Source: Norana najaformis (lineage: Eukaryota > Annelida > Clitellata > Crassiclitellata > Hormogastridae). Taken from it: a stretch of 64,000 bases of DNA. The translations under genes and the position numbers were made by a program. The stretch spans positions 21,294,775-21,358,774 of the forward strand of contig OZ029915.1 in assembly GCA_964023275.1 (NCBI GenBank). The letters are read 5' to 3'. The notes beneath the pieces are model-generated. The model worked only from the letters and a program-made list of their open reading frames with translations. It did not search any database and had not been told where the DNA came from. Shown here piece after piece: positions 54,646-64,000 of the stretch. Numbering within the stretch: position 1 is the stretch's first letter; every line of letters begins with the position of its first letter.

Positions 54646-54827
54646 CACACCTTTGCAGGCCTAAAGGTACATTGTGACCTTTAGATGCATTGTCGCAAGT
54701 CGCAACTCAAATTCACTATCAAGCATAGCTTGGTCAGACTGGCGATTCCTTTTCATTAACTGGCATTATTTCTGCATGCTCTAAATTGGGTGGGCAGCAA
54801 TTTCAAAAGCCGAACATTATCACGCAG

Positions 54828-54945
54828 CTAGTCAAACGGGCAGCGGTGGTGAAGGATCTCACCCGATTAATTAATTGAAAATGACCATTGGTCGAGACCA
54901 TACGATCGCTATAGATATATACGCGTACATTTACATTTACTTTGC
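54828..54945 (+). repeat. SINE-like repeat of the ACATTT family, copy 3
   Basis: AACGGGCAGCGGTGGTGAAG, GGTCGAGACCATACGATCGC and TACATTTACATTTAC. Only the 3' part is present. Confidence 0.6.
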
Positions 54946-55499
54946 AAATTCTTTGTTGAAACCTACAGCAATCATGTTTAGGCCTACGTCTTCCATTCTT
55001 CCTCAACAAACACGCATACCCCAAACTTCCATGCTTCAATGAAGCGTCCTGCTTCACAATAGTAAAATATCGGGTACATAATTAGCGAGCGCCACTACCG
55101 AGAAATAACGATGGGCGTGCTAGGGCACGACAGCAACACCACCAACCAGAGACTACACATCGCACGGCGATAGATTGCTAGTGCCCGAAAATCGAACTTT
55201 GTAGCACGTCGTGTAAACAGAAAATCAATTTACTCTTTTAAATGTCTGACCTTTAAATCACTTCAGCAGTTGAATCACATATAACTCGCATAAGCTTTTA
55301 AATTGCGTATCTCTTTAAACGATTCCTGACGATATTTCTTGTAGGCTTAAATAAAATATTTTACATTAGGCTCCATATGGCTGGTTATGCCTAAACTGGA
55401 GAACCCTTAAACCACAAAGAACATCGTAAATCACTTTTAAACAAGTAATATAATAATTGCACTTGGCACGATTACATAATAATTACAGAGCGCAACAGT

Positions 55500-55725
55500 G
55501 AGGCATTAAAAAGCGCACAGTCTGAAACTTCATCCTGAGAGGGTGCGATTCTTCTTCAGCCAGAGGATTGCAGAGCACTGGAACTGGCTACCAGAAGAAG
55601 TAACAGTTGCACCAAGCTTCAACAGTTTAAAAAAGAGCTTGGATGCAGTTGGATGGAGAGATATAGCCACTAAACGCCAATATAGCTTACTTAGCCTATT
55701 AACTGTAACTGTAACTGTAATTGGT
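55500..55725 (+). mobile_element. LINE 3' fragment with (AACTGT)n tail
   Basis: The frame reads VRFFFSQRIAEHWNWLPEEV, TVAPSFNSLKKSLDAVGW, i.e. the -FS-R---W--LP--VV---S-N-FK--LD C-terminus of a CR1/Rex1-type LINE, then TTAACTGTAACTGTAACTGT. Short and 5'-truncated. Confidence 0.8.
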
Positions 55726-55764
55726 GCAAGAATTCAAATTAGGGCACAACGGTGACATGTTAAA

Positions 55765-55990
55765 TTAAGTTTTTGTTCCAGGGCATCATAGTAAAATTGG
55801 AAATAAAGATATTTAGATAAGGAAACTGTACATAAGAAATTAGTTTGAAAATTAACACAACAAGGAATATAAATATGCAAAGAACTAATTTTGACTCATT
55901 TTATGCTTACTTGCCTTCTGAGTGCATAAAATTGCAAAACAACTTTTCTGACATTGTAAGGGTTTTCTTAGGCACAGTCACATATCTTCT
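55765..55990 (+). repeat. Unnamed dispersed repeat, copy 2
   Basis: AGGGCATCATAGTAAAATTG, GGAAACTGTACATAAG, TTAACACAACAAGGAATATA, CTTACTTGCCTTCTGAGTGC and AAGGGTTTTCTTAGGCACAG, in the same order as 27883-28125. It follows the AACTGT-tailed LINE by about 40 bp. Confidence 0.65.
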
Positions 55991-56269
55991 CGTTTGTACA
56001 TAAAACCAAATGTATGTACTTAGTCAAACAATATTTGTTACTTGTGTTAATTCCTATATACTCTCAAAGAAATTCAGCAGTGTAAGTTTTCTTACAAAAC
56101 AAATCCGGTTTAATGAATCGACGAATAAAATCTACCACCAAACTATCTGTTTCTGTGGGGAGGTAGGATATACCCTAATCCCATCACCTCCTGAATTTGG
56201 AAGGGATCCAATATGTTGTAGTTGCAGCAGTGAGTTCACAGACACTTTTCTTGCTCAAGTGATTTAATA

Positions 56270-58424
56270 ATTAATTTTTAGCATAAAGTTCAAATAAATT
56301 ACAGTATACATGTAGAAAGATTTTAAAAAACTAAAACAATTGAAAGTGTCAATAGACTTCAGTGATACTAGTAATGCCAAGCTAAGCACTCTGCACGGAA
56401 TACCCAATACCCTCATTCATGCACAATATTTAGTACATATATCTGATGGCCGCCATATCCATTGGGCCTAAACTGGTCCATAGCTGCCCACCAATGACAC
56501 AAAGCGGGCCACGTATGGGCTCAGTGAAAGTGGCTGGCAAGGTAGTTGTGGATAATTACTCAAGCAACATTTTATGTTACAAGAAAGACATTAAATTGTA
56601 TCACTTTAAAGTTGTACTATAACAGATCTTAATAAATTACATTTTGATGGCATCAAGAAATGAGAAATATGAGAATGTCACGCATACACTAGAGGCTTTT
56701 GAAAGGCTCTCAGAAGCTGCTTTTATAAGTGTACAGAAACATAATGCAGTATCCAATGCTCATCAAAGTGGCCAGACGCCTACTGGTCTGGGTCTTCATC
56801 TTAACAGGGCAAACATTTCATCTACTGTACATCAACAATTGATTCATTTCCAAATTTCAATTTAATCATTGGCAAAGGATCTCAGCATCTGGAATTGGCT
56901 CAACTCAGATTGATATCTGAACTTCTAATGGGGCACAGGTTTATAAACCTTGTCAGAATTTCTGCCAGTTAGACAAGGGACATTTATTCGAGAGACAGCA
57001 GAAAACAGCTGAAATGATTCTGCAGTAGAGAGTTGCCTTTTGCACATTTAGATCTAGAGAAGGCAGACCATAGTTATCAGACAATTAGCAATAACTAGAA
57101 CTAATTTTGACTCATTTTATGCTTACTTGCCTTCTGAGTGCATTAAAATGCAAATTAACTTTTCAAACATTGTGAGGGTTTTCTTAGGCATTGTCACATA
57201 GAGGTATGTTATTCAGAATATGGAATATTAGAACAAAATAATTTTTGGTTTGGAAGTTGGGATAATTACCATTACCTTCTAACTCATTTAAATAATACAA
57301 CTAATTAATTTAGCAAAATGTTACTGTAAAACTTCTAATATAATTACTTTAGCTAGTTCGAGTTGCATTTTACAGGCATCAGTGCACAAGCACCACTCAG
57401 AACTGTTTTCATAGATGATTGAATCGGGTGACTGAACTGTTGCCATGAAGGCATCTAGTTTTTGATTCCTAGGCAGCCACCATCATGAACTAGAAAAATA
57501 ATGATTAATAGCCTACTTTCAACCGGAAGTAACAAAAGCACATAACAGTGAATAAAACTGTAAAAGTCCTGAATACGTAAGCCTTGCCTAAGTATTATTC
57601 TGCAAAACAATAAATACAGACACTGCATTGTTTAAGTATTTAAAGCCTAAAAATTGTTGCACACAACACTTTCTCATCATCATCAGTCTTAATTAGAAAA
57701 CCTGTAGCCTATATTTAGCCTATATTTCAACATTTGCATCACTCATAATTTGGTTAATACATCATTTATATAGTGCACTTCAACCGTGCTCAAGGTAATC
57801 ATTGGGTGATCAGATAAGTTTATGTGAAGTAATGTTATATAATGAAAAATTCATCAAACACATTACAATCAAATGGACAGAAATGCTCAATGTACTGTAT
57901 TTTACAACCATAAGAAAGCAATATTTAAAATCAAGAAAAGCAGGGGTTTGCTTGATAGGATCACTTCCCATTTAAAGTGCAATTTAATCACATTTAACAT
58001 CACATTCATCCTATTACTGCTAATACAAAAGTGAAATTTTCCACATAACAATACAAGAACAAGACAAATTAGGTATTAGAGGTACAAAACTTACAAAAAA
58101 TACATATATAGCAAAATAGTAACAGTACCAAAATGCAGTACAGTAACAGGAGGATACAGATATCATATCACCTAGCTTAGAATACTGGTAGAGGAAATGA
58201 AGTCTGATTTAAAGCGCTTTCCATCTGAAATCTTGCCTACTAACAACAGAAGCCTCAGTTTTGTCTAAAATTCTTAATTGTGCCCTGCAACCTTCATTTG
58301 CTCCACTGATAAATACACTTCACTAACAATACACCAGCAGTATCCAACATCACAGTCGTTCAGTATTCTGCTTTAATGACTGTTTAGGCAAGTGTCATGG
58401 TAACTCATCAGAGAAATATGGTTG
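56270..58424. other. 3' flank of the TTLL gene
   Basis: AT-rich sequence that should include the minus-strand 3' UTR. The patch 56455-56540 (ATTGGGCCTAAACTGG, GCGGGCCACGTATGGGC) resembles 29752-29825 in its GGCCCA/TGGCC wording. No further exon was found. Confidence 0.35.
57085..57200 (+). repeat. Unnamed dispersed repeat, copy 3 (3' half)
   Basis: ACTAATTTTGACTCATTTTATGC...TTGCCTTCTGAGTGCATTAAAATGC...GTGAGGGTTTTCTTAGGCA is about 90% identical to 55880-55980 and lacks the first half. Confidence 0.7.
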
Positions 58425-58579
58425 TCATGGTGATTTCTTTAAGATCCTGTGCTTGATCCTCTTGCCCTCGACACTTAGGTCAGGGTCTGTGTGAGGTGGA
58501 TCGCTGATCGTCTGGGCTCTGTACGCCAACTCAAAACGACCAACATCACATGTTCTGTCAGATTTTCGGTCCAGTACCA
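58425..58579 (-). CDS. TTLL3: Last exon of the TTLL3/8-like gene
   Basis: The acceptor is CTTGTTCAG. It encodes [20 protein letters not shown], then [18 protein letters not shown] and ends LKKSP before TGA (58425-58427). The TCDVGRFEL block identifies the glycylase branch. Confidence 0.9.
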
Positions 58580-61500
58580 CTGAACAAGACATCAAAGGAA
58601 GTTGGTGTAAAAAAACAAGTCAGGAAGTTCAATGTGAATTGATTTGGTTATAAAACTCACTCCTATCCCGAAATTTTGACCTGGATATCCAAATGTTGAA
58701 TTCAAACTTTAAGAAATCATTTGAGGTTATGGATTGTAATGAAGCCATAATCCAGTCTAATTTCTCAACTTTGTCTCTTCCAATGATTTGAGAGGCTATT
58801 TAGATCAAGCTACACTATTTCTGTTCTAAAATGTACTCAGTAATCATAATTTCACATCTAACTTCAAAAGTATGTTCTGAGAGTCTGAAAGACATTTAAA
58901 CAACATTCCAAGTAGGGGATGCATATTCAGTTATTCATTCATTAGTATGAGGATGCATATCCAGTTATTCATTCATTAATATGATACATATGTTTCAATC
59001 ATTTAAATATGTTTAAAAAGTCTTGATTAAAGACTTTAGATATGATTCAGCTATCAATCTAGTATCATCCAGTCAGAGGGCAGATCCTACCTTTAATAGT
59101 GTCCTCCATGACGCAATCTACCAGCTTTGTAGTGGCACGAGTGTTACGAGCCATGCTGGGACTTGAGTTGATCTCAATCAGCCATGGCTGGAGGTCCTCA
59201 TCCAGCATGAAGTCTGCTCCAAAGAGTTCAAAGGATCCCTAAAGCATCCAAACAGAAGCAACCTCTTCTCCAGCAACAAGTTAATCTGACACTATTTGAA
59301 CAACCAAACAGAAAAATGAAGCCATAAAATTCATGCCTTTTAAACAGATTGTACAATGATGATGGTCAAGTGCCCTGATATCCCTAAAATCCTCGGATTC
59401 GAGGGATGTCTGGATGCTGTGACAACTATGCCAATGAGGGACTGCTGGGTGGCGGTATCATGTATCATGGAACCTACCACCTGTTGTCACTCTACGCCAC
59501 TGATGCAACTTGGTCCAGGAACTCTGATCATTGAGTCATCTATCAACTCTGGATTGAAATCCATTGGTTGGGCTGGTAGGTCTTTTAGTATCAGTGCATT
59601 GTTTTGCTTGGCAATGTACTTTCTGTTCTTAATAACAGTTAACATCATTTAGGCTAATATAGCCAGCTATAAGCAGGTGCAATATCGAATGTCTAGATAA
59701 GCAACTAACTAACAAATCCTTTGCAAACAGCTATGACAAGCAATCCTTTGAAATCATACATGTTCAACTCAAAATAAATTAGAAAATATTAATACGACGT
59801 TAGGCGTTATATGACATTTCGTCAATTCCTTTTGATTGTATAGCAGCATGTTCTTATTTATTTCTTTACATATTAATAATTACTGAGTCTATATTTTGCT
59901 CTAAGCTGAAAATTGTACCTCTGTCACTCTGCTTATGGTTTATAATGTTTCCTGTTTGAAGCTGTTGTAAGAGACCTCTTAAAATTTCAGATGTGTTGAA
60001 TTGCACTGTATTACATGCTCAAAATCTCATTCAGAGGCAGTAATCACAAGGTCATAAGAACAGGTGAGATGGCCATGCCCAAGAAACAGATATGTCAGGC
60101 ATTTACACATGGGTGTCACCACCAGTAAAACGAATACTACATAGGTATGTCTTTATTTCTTTATTAAACAGTTACTGCTAATTTTACAGGTATTATTATA
60201 TCATCAAAAATTAGACTGATGCATTTATATGAAGACCTTTCTTGGCTCCACTTGATCCTGTGCAGACAGAAGCGAACAAAGAATTGCTTTCTTCATCCCA
60301 GGGATAATCGACTGTCTCCAACCTTCACCATAACCCTCGCTTCTAGAATTCAACCAAAACATAAACTAAAATTAACTAAAGTTCTTTATAGTAAAAATAA
60401 TTTTTTTGCAAAATCAACAAAGGTTAATTTCCAAGAGCTGCCTTAAGTTTTACCAAATGCTGCATGTTGGCCTTGCTGTCAGCAGTTTGGTTAGATGCCA
60501 TGAATGGGCTCTAGATAACTTGCTGTTACAATATATTAAACTTAAAAATATTAAAAAGTAAATATCCCTCAACTCATTCCAGTCATAAGCATTAGTTAAC
60601 GTAAGCATATTTATACCTATCTTCTTAATTTCAGGAATCAGTTAAAGCACCAAAATTTATTAATAGTAAACCAACAAGGCAAAACAATAACCTGAGATAT
60701 TCGATAAATTCATCGCTAGTCCACATGTTATCGTTTGGCAAATTGCCCGACCGATTAGGATCAAGTGTGTAGTATTTCTGAACAGAATTGTTTGAAAGAT
60801 GAATGGAACTAAAATACAAAAATGTAAATGCAGTTAAATTTCTAACCTGATTTTAAAAACTTTGAAGTTAACTGAACTGACTGTGGAATCTAAAATAATT
60901 GGTCTTAAATTTAATAACTTCCTTTCAGAAATGGCAAAAAATTTCCATGCTTTGCAGTTCACTAATGCCTATAATATACTATAGCTGTGTGTAGAATTAC
61001 TTAATTTTATACATGCTAACCCAGCTCATTAATTACCACTGTTGATATTCCAACAAGACATTTTAATGTAAGTAAATTGCAAGCTCTAATTTATTTTTTT
61101 TAAACAATTAATTTGAAAATGCTATTGCAAATATTAATGTTCTCCATGCTCAAAAAGAATTTAAAAATTAGGATTAGAATTCAAAAATTGAATAACTGGA
61201 AAAATATTTTTAAACCTCACAAAAATGAAATCATGAATAATGTGCATAACTTTTGGTTGTAAGAGAATGGTTGCATATTTCAGATAATTGAAAATTTATG
61301 TTCTAAAATTAATTTTATTGAAGAAAGTTGTCCAGGTTAAACAAGAAGTGAGATTAATCAATTGTTGCAAGAGATATGATTTTTTTGTGAGGTAAATCAA
61401 ATACACATTAGTGCATTCAGATCAAGCCAAAAGCAGTATATTAAGAGAAATTGGAATGAAGGCAGATCGAAGTGAGAAAGCAGAATGGAGTGAGTCAGCA

Positions 61501-62782
61501 TATTGGACAGTTTAAGCAAGTAAAGTGATCACAGCACTACTGTAGGAAAAACTTTCAAATAACTCCACAGCATAATGTCTGTTAAGAAGAGTGATCGTTT
61601 CGTGTGCCCTGCTGTGGCACGCATGGCACTAAACACAGTTTCATGGATAAGTCAGCTGTTACATGCATGCAGAGTACGCAAAAGTGCTGTATTGAGAAAA
61701 GTGTAAAGGCTATGATGACATGCCTAATTGCTTTTGAGAAAATCATCACCTAAAAGATTGGCTGAACTTTACTGTAGAAATGTAACTGGAACAAGGAACC
61801 AGAAGATCAGTGGAACAACAAAAGAGAAGACCATCAGATCTACCAAAATGATTTGGGATTATACGGATCTGAGCTAAGAAGAAAGGTTGAAAAGGTGTGG
61901 GCTAACAACATTAGAGAATGGGGAAGCAGAGGAGACTTAACTGAAGCTTATAAAATTATCACTGGAGAGGAGGCAGTGCAGAGGGAGGAGAGGTTCTTTG
62001 AATTAGCACTGAACAAAATAAATCAAGCTGTAAGAAATAAACTATTTAAGAAAATGAAAGGACCATTAGGGTAGAAATTTTTCAGTGCAAGAGTTATAGA
62101 CTTGTGGAATAGTTTGGTTGATAGTACTGCCTCATTGGACACAACAACAGCTTTTAAGAAGAAGCTAGGAAGGACTGGCTGTTAAACATTTCTGGTTAAT
62201 TTGCAATGGTTCTAACATAGTTTACATGTCTTCTGAACAACTTAAAACCGTTGTTATGTTATGAATACCAGTATCATCCCAGTATACAATTAATATTATC
62301 ACTAACTTACACATGAAAATTATGGAGTGAGAATTCCTTTGAACAAAATCTTAAGTAGCAGTCATTGTAGAACCACATTGTTAGTGGGTTCCAGTCTGTG
62401 ACAAGAAACCACTGTCGAATATCAAACTTTGTCTTGTAAATGAGAAACGGCCTCTCTGCAGTCAAAACCAACAGGCAAAACAGGTAAAGTAAACGTACTC
62501 ACTGACGTGCCTCTAAAGAAACTTTTTATGGCAAAAATGGTAATAATAATTTATAAAGTACAACAACTTCAGTAAGAAATTTATGAAAGTAGCATCTTCT
62601 GTGAAGTGGTTCTCAGTACATGTAAAGAACAACGAAAACAATGAAAATGAGATAAATGCCCAATCATATAACAGAAATCAGCAAAAGAAACAGTTTACCT
62701 ATGTACTTCTGAGCCACCAAAGCACAATCACTTGTAGCTATGGCATCCATAATTTCCATAAGCTGGTTTGCACACTGTATAC
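58425..62782 (-). CDS. TTLL3: TTLL3/TTLL8-like tubulin glycine ligase, last six exons
   Basis: TTLL3 and TTLL8 join the first glycine to glutamates in tubulin tails and support cilia; they belong to the ATP-grasp fold. The exons, 5' to 3' on the minus strand, are 62782-62699, 62455-62311, 60808-60692, 60342-60237, 59238-59091 and 58579-58425, 755 coding bases with matching phases. Signatures are [82 protein letters not shown] and [14 protein letters not shown] holds the metal-binding Glu and Asn of the family. TCDVGRFEL matches the TTLL3/8-specific CD-G-FEL. The N-terminal half and start are outside the window. After the core only about 40 residues follow, far fewer than in human TTLL3 or TTLL8. 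TTLL3 versus TTLL8 cannot be separated. Confidence 0.92.
59091..59238 (-). CDS. TTLL3: TTLL3/8-like exon with the EIN motif
   Basis: It begins in phase 0 after GCTTTAG with [19 protein letters not shown], then [30 protein letters not shown]. It ends AAAG|GTAGGA. Confidence 0.95.
59356..59652 (+). other. Open frame of 98 codons inside a TTLL intron, unidentified
   Basis: It reads [20 protein letters not shown]...[15 protein letters not shown]. It is opposite to the host gene, and the composition looks protein-like. It may be a transposon remnant, but I cannot name it. Confidence 0.2.
60237..60342 (-). CDS. TTLL3: TTLL3/8-like exon with PGMKKAI
   Basis: It encodes [20 protein letters not shown] then [15 protein letters not shown], matching human W-S-I-P-MK-AI---A---QD-VEPRK. 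The acceptor TTCTAG at 60343 is chosen because it gives the one-base start required. The donor is AAAG|GTCTTC. Confidence 0.9.
60692..60808 (-). CDS. TTLL3: TTLL3/8-like exon with the [11 protein letters not shown] block
   Basis: The acceptor is TATTTTAG. It encodes [38 protein letters not shown], matching human IHLCNNAVQKYL and HNMWTSTRFQEYL. The donor is AG|GTTATT. Confidence 0.95.
61835..62195 (+). mobile_element. LINE 3' fragment inside a TTLL intron
   Basis: It encodes [40 protein letters not shown] and, after a stop at 62072-62074, [16 protein letters not shown] and [12 protein letters not shown]. This is the C-terminus of a CR1/Rex-type LINE (RGDLIEAYKI, F--R-ID-WN-L, FK--LG). It is antisense to the host gene. 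Confidence 0.8.
62311..62455 (-). CDS. TTLL3: TTLL3/8-like exon with KFDIRQW
   Basis: The acceptor is GACTGCAG. It encodes [40 protein letters not shown] and FSLHNFH. The KFD-RQW motif lies in the ATP-grasp active site. The donor CATGT|GTAAGT keeps the length equal to human before SIHL. Confidence 0.95.
62699..62782 (-). CDS. TTLL3: TTLL3/8-like exon with VAQKYIE (first visible)
   Basis: The acceptor is ATTTCTAG. It encodes (G)[18 protein letters not shown] then CALVAQKYI and one base. It corresponds to the segment after the ATP-binding SRGRGI. The exon carrying that motif was not found in the remaining 1.2 kb, so the next intron probably runs past the window. Confidence 0.9.
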
Positions 62783-64000
62783 CTAGAAATATCATGTAAT
62801 AACATTATATTCTGTTGCAGATATGGTCTAACTATGATCTGCTCAAGACCATCAAGGCATTTGCATAGCAAATAGCCCACTACAGCTTTTGGATTGTCAC
62901 ATAAAACTGTCACAGCTGCTATACTGATCTAAGCTGGAGGATGCCTAAAATACTTCCAGAATAACACACTTGTTAAAGTTCAAGGAATTGCAACTTTCAC
63001 ATTCTATAAACTGTTACTAAAGGACAATCTGAGGTGCTCACCGTGAAAATGTTTCTATTATTTACATGCATTTACATCTACAAACAGAACTTTTCATGTA
63101 TGAACAATTTAAACTTAATATTATGCTGATTAGTCAGAAAGTTTAAATTGCGCTTTTGTATAGGAAATTTCTATGATGTACCATTGATGAGTCATCATGT
63201 TGTTGACTTGTTTGTGATTGGCTGGCAGGTTTCCCACAATACAGCTGAATTTACCTGATGTCTTTAGGTTGTTGACTTGTTTGTGCATGTGCTGATCACT
63301 TACTTGCAGTTTTTGGGTGCATGTGGACAAATGGTCATCACAAGCCTCGGATTGCCAAATGCATCTAACTGCCACGCATTGAGGGCATGCTGGGGTGTTG
63401 GTGTGACGTCAGATGGTGTGAATTTTATCATGTGGGCATTTGCATAGGAAACAACTCACTTTCATTGTGATTAGTCATGGGCTGCTTTATACAGCTCTGA
63501 ACTGGTCTGCTGACATGGAAAGAGCTTATACATTTACTTGCAGAAGCTTTGTTGAGAGAGTGCAAAAAAATTTTGCAATGGCAATCTGTCAGGTACTCAA
63601 TTTTCAGTCTGGGTTACAAATGCTGTCCATAGATTCATGTGTGAAGAGCATTTTATGTTGAAGAGTCAAGTACCACAAACAAATGTCCGAGGACACTATA
63701 TCAAACATTCTGAAAAAACTGTTAGAAGTTATTTGCATTACATAAATCTCTTTAAGTGAGGAAAAAGGCATGCAAATTTGTCAACATTTCTTTTATGTTT
63801 TTTTACAATTTAACTGAATAAATAAAGTTCTTAATTTTTGACTGATATAAAGATAATCCAACTTTGGTGCATCCCAATACAAGAAAAATTTTCCATTCAG
63901 AGAATTAAAAAACATCAAATACTGATACTCAAAAAAATTTAAGTGTTCCTACGGCTCTCTACCAAGAAAGCTACCCACCCATATTAAAATGTGCAAGACA
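62783..64000. other. Presumed intron of the TTLL gene
   Basis: No exon with SRGRGI-like coding was found on the minus strand. AT-rich, with short open frames only. TTGTTGACTTGTTTGTGATT (63200) and TTGTTGACTTGTTTGTGCAT (63268) are a direct repeat 68 bp apart. Confidence 0.45.

Overview
This is animal nuclear DNA. All three recognisable genes are split by GT-AG introns, the intergenic DNA is full of decayed non-LTR retrotransposons and microsatellites, and there is no operon structure. The species cannot be named from the sequence. The mix of many CR1/L2-like and RTE-like LINE 3' ends, a piggyBac element and a strongly over-represented TAGGCCTA octamer suggests a marine invertebrate, but that is an inference only.

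Layout. (1) 240-5772, plus strand: the last six exons of a gene entering from the left, with a C-terminal pattern like the tail of NIMA-related kinases. Its last intron carries two LINE fragments and a stray copy of its own exon end. (2) 5867-7226: a piggyBac-like element bounded by TTAA on both sides. (3) 10858-24194, plus strand: a complete 11-exon gene for Artemis (DCLRE1C), the metallo-beta-lactamase/beta-CASP nuclease of DNA end joining, about 949 residues, with a long acidic tail. (4) 24.5-56 kb: a gene-poor stretch of LINE 3' ends, SINE-like repeats, palindromes and microsatellites. The only gene I can argue for here is a two-exon, 167-residue secreted precursor (36127-36310 joined to 45272-45591) with a signal peptide and a ...MFVGKRR amidation and cleavage site, i.e. 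a candidate neuropeptide precursor. (5) 58425-62782, minus strand: the last six exons of a TTLL3/TTLL8-like tubulin glycine ligase, running off the right-hand part of the window.

The genes do not form a pathway: one acts in DNA repair, one modifies ciliary tubulin, one resembles a kinase tail, and one may be a peptide hormone. NEK-type kinases and TTLL3/8 are both linked to cilia in other animals, but adjacency here is not evidence of shared function.

The most interesting items are the candidate amidated peptide precursor, the two SUMO-interaction-like motifs in the Artemis tail, a 236-bp perfect palindrome between two tail-to-tail LINE ends, an unnamed dispersed repeat family with three or four copies, and the TAGGCCTA enrichment confined largely to the gene-poor centre. 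No RNA gene, CRISPR array, retrovirus, LTR element or Polinton was identified.
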